Shown here piece by piece: positions 25,561 through 33,023 of a DNA stretch of 41,302 nt (position 1 is its first letter; each line of letters starts with the position of its first letter). The notes beneath the pieces were generated by a model. That model was given only the letters and a program-made list of their open reading frames with translations. It ran no database searches and was not told the origin of the DNA. A program made the position numbers and the translations under genes. The stretch is from an uncultured Devosia sp. (GTDB lineage Bacteria; Pseudomonadota; Alphaproteobacteria; Rhizobiales; Devosiaceae), in contig NZ_CAJXJS010000030.1 of NCBI RefSeq assembly GCF_913055165.1, forward strand, positions 1 to 41,302. Reading direction: 5' to 3'.

Positions 25561-26633
25561 GTTTCTCTCCTCCTTGAGTTCAGTTGGGTGACATTGCCGT
25601 CACGGGTCAGGACGCTGTCGCGCCAGGCAACCGGGGCTGAGACGAGTTCACGGCTCGGCTCGCCGGATTTCGGGGTTCCGTTGATCAGGCGCAGCAACTT
25701 GTCGGCTGCGCGCGCACCCATGGCGGCATAGGGCAGTTCGGCGCTGGTGAGGCCGGGATGCAGGTGCTCGGCGATCATGCGGTAATCGTCATAACCGGCC
25801 ACCGACATCTGCTGGGGTATGGCGACGCCCCGGTCGCGCAGCAGGCCATAGACGCGCATGGCCATCTTGTCGTTGGCGCAGCAGATGACAGTCGGCTCGG
25901 CCTTGAGCACGCGATCGAGCGCGTCCCAGAGCAGATCATATTCATGGGTGGGGCTGGGTAGCGCACCGACCTGAACCAGGCGTTCGTCCACCGCGATGCC
26001 ATGATGGGCATGCGCCCGGCGGTAACCGGCAACACGCAGGCTGCAGGCGGCCTGATGTTCGGGCAGGGTCAGATAGGCGATACGCTGGTGGCCCCGGCGA
26101 ATGAGCCCGTCGACCAGGGCAAACTGGCCGCCTTCGTCATCTGGCAGGATGCAGGGTGTACCGTCGGCGTCAAAGCAATTGACGAGCACGATCGGCAGAT
26201 CACGCAGCGAGTCGGGGAGGGTCACTTCCCGGTGATATTCGGCGACGTAGAGAATGCCTTCAACGCGATGCTCGCGGAAAGTCTGCAACAGGGTGGGGAT
26301 GCGCTCGGCCTGCCCGCCACTGTCAGCGATGAGCAGGGTGCGGTTTGACTGGTCAATAACCCGTTGCGCGCCCTGCACCAGGTAGATTTCGGGCAGGCCG
26401 GCATCTTCGAACTGGTGGGTGGTGCTGATGGCGCCGGTGATCATGCCGATCAGGCCCGAACGCTGCGAACGCATGGTGCGGGCGGCGCTGGAGGGGACGT
26501 AATTGAGCGTCGCCATGGCCCGCTCGACGGCCTCGCGGGTCGCCTGATTGACCGGCGCATCGCCGTTCATCACCCGGCTCACCGTCTTGGGTGAGACACC
26601 CGCAGCTTTGGCAACATCATAGATCGTGGCCAC
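25557..26633 (-). CDS. LacI-family transcriptional repressor
   Basis: Regulator of 358 residues. Helix-turn-helix TIYDVAKAAGVSPKTVSRVM (residues 3-22), hinge block YVPSSAARTMRSQRSG, then the sugar-sensing domain (CCANDKMAMRVYGLLRDRG; SVAGYDDYRMIAEHLHPGLTS). The start is GTG at 26633, preceded by AGGAGG (26644-26639). It is the promoter-proximal gene of the operon running to 20154, so repression would also limit its own synthesis. A 28-bp palindrome 88 bases upstream is the likely operator. Confidence 0.92.
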   Translation of the reverse strand: MATIYDVAKAAGVSPKTVSRVMNGDAPVNQATREAVERAMATLNYVPSSAARTMRSQRSGLIGMITGAISTTHQFEDAGLPEIYLVQGAQRVIDQSNRTLLIADSGGQAERIPTLLQTFREHRVEGILYVAEYHREVTLPDSLRDLPIVLVNCFDADGTPCILPDDEGGQFALVDGLIRRGHQRIAYLTLPEHQAACSLRVAGYRRAHAHHGIAVDERLVQVGALPSPTHEYDLLWDALDRVLKAEPTVICCANDKMAMRVYGLLRDRGVAIPQQMSVAGYDDYRMIAEHLHPGLTSAELPYAAMGARAADKLLRLINGTPKSGEPSRELVSAPVAWRDSVLTRDGNVTQLNSRRRET

Positions 26634-26644
26634 AAATTCCTCCT

Positions 26645-26662
26645 CTGGTTGATTGGAACCAG
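26645..26662. repeat. Inverted repeat in the leader of the LacI operon
   Basis: CTGGTT (26645-26650) and AACCAG (26657-26662) flank a 6-base centre directly upstream of the GTG-start ribosome site. It may be a second operator or a leader hairpin; sequence alone does not decide. Confidence 0.4.
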
Positions 26663-26720
26663 CAGTCTACGCGGTCGCGCAGCGCGGGTAACCAGTCACC
26701 AAGATGCCGCCGGCGCTCTG

Positions 26721-26748
26721 TGACACCGATGTCATGACATCGGTGTCA
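26721..26748. promoter_or_regulatory. 28-bp perfect palindrome, probable tandem LacI operator
   Basis: TGACACCGATGTCA (26721-26734) is followed without a gap by its exact reverse complement TGACATCGGTGTCA (26735-26748). Each 14-bp half is itself a LacI-type site (TGACA, four bases with central CG, TGTCA). Two repressor dimers could therefore bind side by side, 88 bp before the repressor start. Confidence 0.75.
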
Positions 26749-26987
26749 TGAATGAATGAGGAGCGCGCAGGAGTCAAGAGGTCAGCGTGGACTCTAGAAG
26801 GAAACGCAGCAACGTCACGCCGTTCGGGGGCTAGAGGCGACTGGTCGGCGCCCACGCCGCAGCGTTCGGCTGTTGTTGTCGCATTGGCTGCGTGACAACG
26901 GTCCTGCATTAGCAACGCCACCTGGCATCTGGGCCAATATGAATGATCTGGACATGTGGGCCGTTTGCTGGCCAGCCGCGTCGGGGG
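26749..26987. other. Intergenic region without recognisable gene
   Basis: Together with the operator and leader just before it, this makes a 354-base gap between the repressor start and the stop of the broken dehydrogenase. I see no coding frame with family features, no terminator and no RNA gene in it. Confidence 0.5.
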
Positions 26988-27422
26988 TCACTCTCGCACG
27001 AGAAAGTGGCGCGCAACGGCGCCGATCAGCTTCAGGTCTTCCAGCGAATCCTCAAGGCTTGTCTTGTTGGGGGTGTCATTGACGATGCTGCCGCGGAAGG
27101 CTTCAAGTTCGACGCGGAAGGGGTCCTCGTAGATCGGACCAACGATTTCCGTACCGGTTTGCGTGGCGCTCGAGGTGATGACCTCGAGCCGGGTGGGGAG
27201 ATTACGGATATAGGGAGTGTCGTAGTTGAGCTTGAAATGCTGGGTCTGGGTGAGGACCTCAATGCCGGCATCGAAACGAGACACGTCGTCGATCACGGCC
27301 TCATAGAGCGCGGTGAAACTGCCATAATCGAACAGCGCAACCACGGTTTCACCCCCGTGCTGGGTGGCGTGGCGCACGCCTTTCGGCGTCCCAAGCAGAT
27401 CGCGCATGGCAGAGAAACTGTC
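26988..27422 (-). pseudogene. Gfo/Idh/MocA-family oxidoreductase, C-terminal fragment
   Basis: Encodes the last 144 residues of an NAD(P)-dependent sugar dehydrogenase, from DSFSAMRDLLGTPKGV to the stop. It holds the second half of the alpha/beta C-terminal domain (VVALFDYGSFTALYEAVIDDVSRFDAGIEV, typical of the family). The N-terminal part lies at 28837-29481 on the other side of an insertion sequence. Joining 27422 to 28837 restores one frame through SSH-DSFSAMRD and an enzyme of 359 residues, the usual family length. An open frame from inside the IS could still express this fragment, but it lacks the cofactor domain. Confidence 0.9.
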
Positions 27423-27677
27423 GTCTAATCGCTCCGCATAATGCAAGTCCTTTTTAGCAGGCCGATCTGTCGTTTGCCGGGAGCACGGTCGTCTTCGCGG
27501 TCGGCATAAGCCGCCGCATGATGGGGCTTCGCAGGATGAACCTTCCAATGTGTGAGACGCACTCGGCCAGCCTTATGGTGGCTAGAGGGTGCAACAGCCT
27601 CAGCGGAATGGTTCGCCCACGTCCCGGCAGGGACACCTCGACGCGCTTCTAGGCGCGGCAAGCTCGGATGTTTGAGG
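27423..27677 (-). ncRNA. Candidate bridge/seeker guide RNA region of the IS
   Basis: This is the 3' non-coding region of the IS, where IS1111-type elements encode a structured RNA that guides target choice. Visible stems include GTCCC/GGGAC (27621-27634) and CGCG/CGCG near 27643-27656. It holds CTGTCGT (27467-27473) and GTGTGAG (27550-27556), identical to the left and right target flanks, each including the GT core. It also holds ATGGGG (27521-27526), the complement of the element's own left end. No transcript is proven; the limits are those of the non-coding region. Confidence 0.4.
27426..27432 (+). repeat. Subterminal inverted repeat, IS right end
   Basis: TAATCGC, inverted match to GCGATTA at 28824-28830. 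It lies 1-3 bases inside the junction, depending on how the shared GT is assigned. Confidence 0.6.
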
Positions 27678-28700
27678 TCAGGCCACGGCGGCCTTCGCAT
27701 GATAGGGTTCGCCGGACTTCAGCATGGCGTGCATAACGACAGCCAGCTTGCGCGCGACGGCCACGGCGGCACGCTTGAAGCCGAGCCGTTCCCACAGCGT
27801 CAGTCCCCATGTGCGCAGATCGCTATCAACGCGGCTGCGCGTCAGAAGAACGGTCGCCGCCTCGTACAAAAGCCCCCGCATATGAGCGTCGCCTCGCCGG
27901 GAGATGTGTCCGTCATAGTCGACTTCGCCCGATTGATAGCGACGCGTCGTTAGTCCGAACCAGGCTGCGACTGAGCGTGAAGACTTGAAGTTGTCAGGAT
28001 CCTCCACTGCAGTAACAAACGAGGTTGCGGTGATCGCTCCTATACCGGGAATGGCCATGAGCTGCCGGCAAGCCTGGCTCTGCCGGGCACCAGCAAGAAG
28101 GTGGCGCCCCAGTTTTGCAGCCCGCGTCCGAACCGCTTGCCAGGCTTCGAGCAGGGGAAGGATAATCTGGGTCAATCCTTCGTCGCCGGACAGAAGACGC
28201 TGAACCTGGGCCTCGAATGATCCACCTCTCGCGCTGGGCACGATCAGGCCGAACGTCTTCATGAGGCCCCGGATCTGGTTAGAGAGCTCGGTCGACATTT
28301 GCACCAGCTTGTTGCGTGCGGCGACAAGCGTTCGCACCAGCATGCTATCATATCCCTTCACACGCACCTCGCGGAAGAAGCCCACCTCCGCCAGATGTGC
28401 CAAGCCTTCGGCGTCATTGGCGTCGGTCTTGTTGGGCGCCATGTCGAGGGCGGCCTTGGCGTGGCGGGCATCGATGCAAATCGCCGGGACCCCTTCCGCC
28501 GTCAGGGCATGATAGAACCAGATCGACAGCGGACCCGTCTCGAACACGACCCGCTCGGCTTCTGGTGCATTCTTACGTAGCACTTTGGCAACAATCGCGG
28601 GATCGGACGCGCACTTGCCGCGCCAAACTCGCTTGCCGTCCCTGCGCACGCAGATAGCCGTCTCTTTCAGGGATACGTCGAGACCGATATACTCACTCAT
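27678..28700 (-). CDS. IS110/IS1111-family DEDD transposase
   Basis: Recombinase of 340 residues from the ATG at 28700 (GGAGAA upstream); the longer open frame extends into the non-coding end. The N-terminal RuvC-like DEDD domain shows Asp8 (YIGLDVSLKETAICV), Glu54 (VVFETGP), and Asp93 and Asp96 (NKTDANDAEGLA). The C-terminal Transposase_20 domain carries IPGIGAITATSFVTAVEDPDNFKSSRSVAAWFGLTTRRYQSGE, which contains the conserved helix-hairpin-helix and a serine cluster (about 240-243) that includes the candidate catalytic serine. It reads as intact, so the element may still be active. Confidence 0.93.
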   Translation of the reverse strand: MSEYIGLDVSLKETAICVRRDGKRVWRGKCASDPAIVAKVLRKNAPEAERVVFETGPLSIWFYHALTAEGVPAICIDARHAKAALDMAPNKTDANDAEGLAHLAEVGFFREVRVKGYDSMLVRTLVAARNKLVQMSTELSNQIRGLMKTFGLIVPSARGGSFEAQVQRLLSGDEGLTQIILPLLEAWQAVRTRAAKLGRHLLAGARQSQACRQLMAIPGIGAITATSFVTAVEDPDNFKSSRSVAAWFGLTTRRYQSGEVDYDGHISRRGDAHMRGLLYEAATVLLTRSRVDSDLRTWGLTLWERLGFKRAAVAVARKLAVVMHAMLKSGEPYHAKAAVA

Positions 28701-28823
28701 GGTTGTTCTCCGCTTGTGGCATGGGCCCGGCGTCCAGTCGTGAGCCCGCAACTCCATACTGCCGGGGAACAATCGCCACTTCCAATCCAGGCCGACTCAA
28801 TCCGGCCCAGGGCGCTCGATCCC

Positions 28824-28830
28824 GCGATTA
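28824..28830 (+). repeat. Subterminal inverted repeat, IS left end
   Basis: GCGATTA, inverted match to TAATCGC at 27426-27432, 6-8 bases inside the junction. Unequal distances from the two ends are usual for IS1111-type elements. Confidence 0.6.
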
Positions 28831-28836
28831 CCCCAT

Positions 28837-29481
28837 GTGTGAGGAAAGACCGGTGAGGACCTGGTAGGCACGTAATGCGTCGGGCGGACAATCATCACCC
28901 ATCACCGAGCGGAGCATGACCTGAGTGCGTGCGCGCCCCTCTGCAATGAGTTCGGCTGGCACATCGGCAGGTCTGAAGACATTGCGCGTCTGGGCGACGA
29001 AGTAAGGCGCCTCGCGGATAATGTCACGAATGCGCACGTGGCGATTGGCGTCGAGTGGCGGCAAGCGCCTCTTGAGTTCGAGGAAAGCCCTCGAGAAGCG
29101 GCGCATATAGCCCACGAACACCACTTGCCCGGGCCGCCGCGGCACCGAAAGGATTGGTTCGAGCTGTGCCGCCGTGAGGCAGGCGGGCTTTTCGACGAAC
29201 ACGTGCTTGCCGCTGCGGATGGCTCGTTCAAGCAGTTCGGCATGCAGGTGATCGGGCGTCAGGATGAAGACGGCATCAAGCCCATCATCGGCGATTAATG
29301 CATCCGCACTCTCATGGCGCTTGGCCACTCCATATCTTTGGGCGATGTATTCGACCAGCGAAGGCGATACGTCGGTGATTGCCGCGATGGAAAAACACGG
29401 ATCATCGGCCAGCAGCGGCAGATGCATGAGCTGGGCGACTTCGCCCAGTCCGATGAGGCCGACTTTGAGATACGGGCTCAT
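28837..29481 (-). pseudogene. Gfo/Idh/MocA-family oxidoreductase, N-terminal fragment
   Basis: First 215 residues of the dehydrogenase. It shows the Rossmann nucleotide-binding motif (VGLIGLGEVAQLMHLPLL, residues 7-24) and the VEKPACLT block (EKP at 97-99) with the substrate-side lysine. After SSH the frame runs into the IS and stops at 28828 after two foreign residues. The start overlaps the stop of the upstream isomerase gene by 4 bases (ATGA), so it was the last gene of the operon. The product lacks the C-terminal half and is almost certainly inactive. Confidence 0.92.
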
Positions 29482-30332
29482 CCGGAAATCCCGGTCATAT
29501 AGGCGAGATTGCGGGCGGCCAGCTGCAGCGGTGTTTCGGCGGCGTTCTCGGCCATATCCTGTTCGACCACGATGGGACCGGTGAAACCACGCTCGGCAAG
29601 CAGGCGCATTACTGACTGAATATCAACCGCGCCATCGGGCAGGGGGCACATGACCCCGGCCCTATAGGAGTCACTGACCGAGATTTCTCCCGAAAGAACG
29701 CGCGCGCGCACTGCCGGGTCGACATTTTTCAGATGCATATACGCGACACGAGGGTAGACCCGTTCCAGATAGCCAATGGGGTCCTGGTCCCAGAAGGCAT
29801 GATGGCCGGTGTCGAAGCAAAGGTCGATTTCGGTGTCGGCCAGGAAGCGGTCGATCTGTGCCTCCTTTTCGATGGCGGTGCCGATATGCGGGTGAAAGCT
29901 GAGCTTGAGCCCGTGCTCGCCTTCGACAACCTTCTGGGCAGCACCCACCATGGCGATGAGGCCGCGCCACCCTTCGGGGTCGAGCACGCCTTCCTGCCCA
30001 TGGGGATAGGCATTGCTTTCATCCATGACGACGAGATGCTTCGCGCCTAGCGAGGCGAGCAGATGGGCGAGATCTGCCACGGTCGCCAGGAACTCCGGCA
30101 TCGTGTCGGCATCGCTGAAGGTGTGGACATGGGTCGCGCCGATCAGCGTCAGTTCGCGTCGCGCGAGCTCGGCCTTGAGCACTGTCGCATCCTTGGGCAG
30201 GAAGCCGAAAGGTCCCAGTTCCGTGCCGCGATAGCCGGCGGCGGCGACCTCATCGAGGTATTGCTGCCAACCATAGTTATTGCCGGTGGGATAGGTGATG
30301 CCCCAGGAACAGGGCGCGTTGCCGATCAGCAT
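29478..30332 (-). CDS. Sugar phosphate isomerase/epimerase, IolE-like TIM barrel
   Basis: AP_endonuc_2/xylose-isomerase-like TIM-barrel protein of 284 residues. The opening IGNAPCSWGITYPTG is typical of the IolE/IolH-like group. Probable metal ligands sit in the C-terminal half of the barrel: Glu and His positions in LSFHPHIGTAIEKE, FDTGHHAFWDQDP and YMHLKNVDP, and Glu in IVVEQDMAE. Possible reactions are ketose epimerisation or keto-inositol-type dehydration, and the substrate cannot be read. It overlaps the upstream metallohydrolase by 7 bases and the dehydrogenase by 4. An isomerase plus a Gfo/Idh dehydrogenase is a common pair for modifying unusual sugars. Confidence 0.82.
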   Translation of the reverse strand: MLIGNAPCSWGITYPTGNNYGWQQYLDEVAAAGYRGTELGPFGFLPKDATVLKAELARRELTLIGATHVHTFSDADTMPEFLATVADLAHLLASLGAKHLVVMDESNAYPHGQEGVLDPEGWRGLIAMVGAAQKVVEGEHGLKLSFHPHIGTAIEKEAQIDRFLADTEIDLCFDTGHHAFWDQDPIGYLERVYPRVAYMHLKNVDPAVRARVLSGEISVSDSYRAGVMCPLPDGAVDIQSVMRLLAERGFTGPIVVEQDMAENAAETPLQLAARNLAYMTGISG

Positions 30333-31738
30333 CGTTGGGCCTCGATATAGATGGGGTTGCTTAGCGCACGCCGGAGCGGCTGCTCGGAAATGCGCGCGCC
30401 TTTGAAGTGATCAGGCAGTTGCACGCCCTTGAGCACGGCCTGCAATTCTCCCACCAGACGGTCGCGACTGGCCACTGCGATCACCTCGGCTCGGACAAAG
30501 CCGGTCGGCCGGTCGAGGGGCACCCGTTTCGTCCAGTCGTTTCCCTCGATCTCGACTTCCGCAATCGGGCCGGTGGCATCGATGAGGACGACGTTGTCGC
30601 CGGCTGCACCTCGCACTGTCACGTCCAGCCCAAGGAGCATGTCGACGCCCCCCCCCATGACGACGGCACCGGCACGAATTTCGAGATGGGGCCCGTTCGG
30701 CCCCTCGGTGACATATCCATGGCCCGATTTCATGGCGGCCAGGATCGCGTCCTCGCTCAGCTCAGGCAGGAAGAGCACCGTCGTGGGCCGCGCCAGGACC
30801 AGCGGCCCCTCGGGTCGCAGGTCTGCAGGCTGGTGGTAATCTGAGCCGCCAATGGCCGAAAACTTCATGCCGGAGGCCAGCCGGTTCTGGTAGCGCTCCA
30901 GGGCGACCCAGTTCCAGTCGAGCCAGGTGGACTGCCACACTTCCTGGCAGTCGGCCGCAGGCAACTCGTAGTCCCAGGGAATGACCGGCTTGTCGTGATT
31001 GATCGAGAGCAGCCCGCCCCTTTCATGCACCAGGCGCTCAAGGACATGCGCGTCCGATGGCCTAGTCATGCGGAAGTCGATCCACTCGTCAAGCCCGAAC
31101 ACATTGGCGTGGCCTACCGCGGTCGTCACCTCCATGCCGCGCACGAAGACCAGATCGGGTGAGGAGTGCGGATGGAAATAGCGGCGCTGGCTGATGGTGT
31201 TGTGGTCGGCGATGGCCAGAAAGTCGAGCCCCGCCTGCCGCGCCGCCGCGTGCAGCGTTTCCGGGGAGCCCTTGGCGTCTGAATGATAGGTGTGGCAATG
31301 CAGGTCACCCTTGTACCAACCGGCTCCCCCACGGACCGGAAAGCTACGCTCCGGCTGCGGGACAAGGGCGCGCGGGGTGGCGTCGAGAGCAATGTCCGCC
31401 CTGATCATGGCGCCCTGTTCGGGTACCTTGTAGAGCCCCAGGATGACGTTCCAAGTACCGGGATGGATTTCGCCATGAATGTAGCCCGGCGTCGCATCAT
31501 CGGTGGCGATGAAGAAACGGTCGCGGGCGCCCCCGCTCCAGCCACGAAAGCCATCCGCCGTGGGATAGCCTGTGTCTCGCGGGTCGAAGGCACCTAAGTC
31601 GATGATGCAATCCTCGGCCTTGGGATAGCTGAAGGTCACATCGATGCGAGTGGTGCCCTCAGGTACCTCAAAGGGGATGTAATAGTAGGGGTTAGCGGCC
31701 TGGTCGGCGCGGGTGACGTGGGCGGTGATGGTGGTCAT
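30326..31738 (-). CDS. CehA/McbA-family PHP-domain metallohydrolase
   Basis: Protein of 470 residues with an N-terminal beta-rich domain (about 1-135) and a PHP metallohydrolase domain. Metal-binding motifs are visible: GDLHCHTYHSDAKGSP (His147, His149), FLAIADHNTISQ (Asp178, His179), LLSINHDKP and GGSDYH. A C-terminal region (from about 350) completes it. The named family members CehA and McbA hydrolyse carbaryl, but most relatives sit in sugar or phosphoester loci and have unknown substrates. No signal peptide is evident, so it is probably cytosolic. It lies 175 bases after the ATPase gene and overlaps the isomerase gene, in an operon with a sugar importer, so a role in carbohydrate ester or phosphoester cleavage is plausible (inference). 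Confidence 0.82.
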   Translation of the reverse strand: MTTITAHVTRADQAANPYYYIPFEVPEGTTRIDVTFSYPKAEDCIIDLGAFDPRDTGYPTADGFRGWSGGARDRFFIATDDATPGYIHGEIHPGTWNVILGLYKVPEQGAMIRADIALDATPRALVPQPERSFPVRGGAGWYKGDLHCHTYHSDAKGSPETLHAAARQAGLDFLAIADHNTISQRRYFHPHSSPDLVFVRGMEVTTAVGHANVFGLDEWIDFRMTRPSDAHVLERLVHERGGLLSINHDKPVIPWDYELPAADCQEVWQSTWLDWNWVALERYQNRLASGMKFSAIGGSDYHQPADLRPEGPLVLARPTTVLFLPELSEDAILAAMKSGHGYVTEGPNGPHLEIRAGAVVMGGGVDMLLGLDVTVRGAAGDNVVLIDATGPIAEVEIEGNDWTKRVPLDRPTGFVRAEVIAVASRDRLVGELQAVLKGVQLPDHFKGARISEQPLRRALSNPIYIEAQRC

Positions 31739-31790
31739 GGCTGTTTCTCAGACTGCAACGCCGTGGATGGGCCCGAACCCCCGCCCTTGG

Positions 31791-31813
31791 TCCCTCCCCA
31801 CAAGGGGGAGGGA
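31791..31813 (-). repeat. Intergenic palindrome, CCCTCCCC type
   Basis: TCCCTCCCC (31791-31799) pairs with GGGGAGGGA (31805-31813) around ACAAG, giving a very stable 9-bp stem in the gap between ATPase and metallohydrolase genes. A weaker related pair, CCCT and AGGG, follows around 31848-31866. From memory, palindromes of this look recur between genes in alphaproteobacteria. Confidence 0.5.
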
Positions 31814-31913
31814 GACGATGAGCTCAGGCTTCGCAGTCCTGCGCCGCCCTCTTCTTGACGGGGAGGGAATGAGTGTGGGGTGATGCAGCAGGCCCTCATG
31901 CCGCGCATGCAGG

Positions 31914-33017
31914 TTATTCCCCCACTGCCGGGATACGCTTGCCCATGGCGTCGAACAGATGCACGTGCTCGGCCGAGAAGCTCAGGCTCACCTGATCGGA
32001 CACATGGAGATGGTCGTCGGTGAAGATGCGCGCAGTGACGCGGGCGCCTTCGCCACGATCGATGGTAACCAGGCTTTCCGGCCCCATATTCTCATTTGCA
32101 AAGAGCGGTGCGCTGATGGAGTTGGTCGCACCGGCCGCTGTGAGCGAGAGATGCTCCGGGCGGACACCGAGTGTGAGTTTCGAACTGCTCGCCAGCGCAT
32201 TGCCAATGGCGTCGGTCATGGGCAGGCCGGCCATGGCGAGACCTTCGCCTTTCAGCACCAGCTGTCCGCCGGCTTGAGTGCCGTCCACCTCGACCAGGTT
32301 CATCGGCGGATTGCCGACGAAATTGGCGACGAAAGTGGTGGCGGGACGGCGATAGATTTCGATCGGCGAGGCATATTGGACGATCTTGCCCTGATCCATC
32401 ACCGCGATGCGGGTGGCAAGCGCCATAGCTTCGGCCTGGTCATGGGTCACATAGACAGCCGTCATCCCCATGTCGCGCTGCAGGTGGTTGAGGAAACCGC
32501 GGGCCTCGAGCCGGAGCTTGGCATCCAGGTTGGAGAGCGGTTCATCGAAGAGATAGACCTTGGCCGGATAGACCAGGGCACGTGCCAGCGAAGTGCGCTG
32601 CTGCTGGCCGCCGGAAATCTGGCTGGGGAGGCGGTCCATCAGATGGCCGATCTTGAGCACATCGGCGACCTCGCGGGCGCGCCCATGGCGATTGGCGACG
32701 GCCTCGCCGCGCACCTTGAGCGGGTAGGCGATATTGTCGGCCAGGTTCATGTGCGGATAGAGCGCATAGTCCTGGAACACCATGGCGATGTTGCGGTCTT
32801 TGGGATGCAGATGGGTCACCTCGTCGCCGCCGATGAGGATCTGCCCGGAGGTCGGCGTTTCCAGGCCCGCCATCATCCGCAGCGACGTGGTCTTGCCGCA
32901 GCCCGATGGGCCTAGCAGGCAGACGAACTCACCATCGCCGATGTTGAAATTGACTTCGGAGACAGCCTTGAAGTCGCCGAAGCTCTTGGTGACGGATTTG
33001 AATTCAACTGAAGCCAT
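31914..33017 (-). CDS. Sugar ABC transporter ATP-binding protein, UgpC/MalK type
   Basis: ATPase of 367 residues. Walker A GPSGCGKTT (36-44), MVFQDYALYPHM, signature ISGGQ (134-138, in the variant ISGGQQQR), Walker B YLFDEPLSNLD and a C-terminal TOBE domain. It follows the second permease by 6 bases and powers the importer whose binding protein starts at 36364. Confidence 0.92.
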   Translation of the reverse strand: MASVEFKSVTKSFGDFKAVSEVNFNIGDGEFVCLLGPSGCGKTTSLRMMAGLETPTSGQILIGGDEVTHLHPKDRNIAMVFQDYALYPHMNLADNIAYPLKVRGEAVANRHGRAREVADVLKIGHLMDRLPSQISGGQQQRTSLARALVYPAKVYLFDEPLSNLDAKLRLEARGFLNHLQRDMGMTAVYVTHDQAEAMALATRIAVMDQGKIVQYASPIEIYRRPATTFVANFVGNPPMNLVEVDGTQAGGQLVLKGEGLAMAGLPMTDAIGNALASSSKLTLGVRPEHLSLTAAGATNSISAPLFANENMGPESLVTIDRGEGARVTARIFTDDHLHVSDQVSLSFSAEHVHLFDAMGKRIPAVGE

Positions 33018-33023
33018 GAGTGA

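Larger units (their letters stand above)
27423..28836 (-). mobile_element. IS110/IS1111-family insertion sequence interrupting the dehydrogenase gene
   Basis: About 1.41 kb, bounded by the two halves of the broken gene. The joined target reads ACTGTC-GTGTGAGG on the + strand. GT occurs at both junctions (27423-27424 and 28837-28838), so the exact edge is ambiguous by two bases, as expected for recombination at a core dinucleotide without a longer target duplication. Short subterminal inverted repeats, TAATCGC (27426-27432) and GCGATTA (28824-28830), lie a few bases inside each end. The non-coding region downstream of the transposase (255 bases) is longer than the upstream one (136), matching the IS1111 branch. 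Confidence 0.88.

Noticed and set aside
27423..27548. New functional gene made by fusing IS sequence to the dehydrogenase C-terminus
   Set aside because: An open frame does cross the junction, but the product would lack the nucleotide-binding domain and the added residues have no family features.
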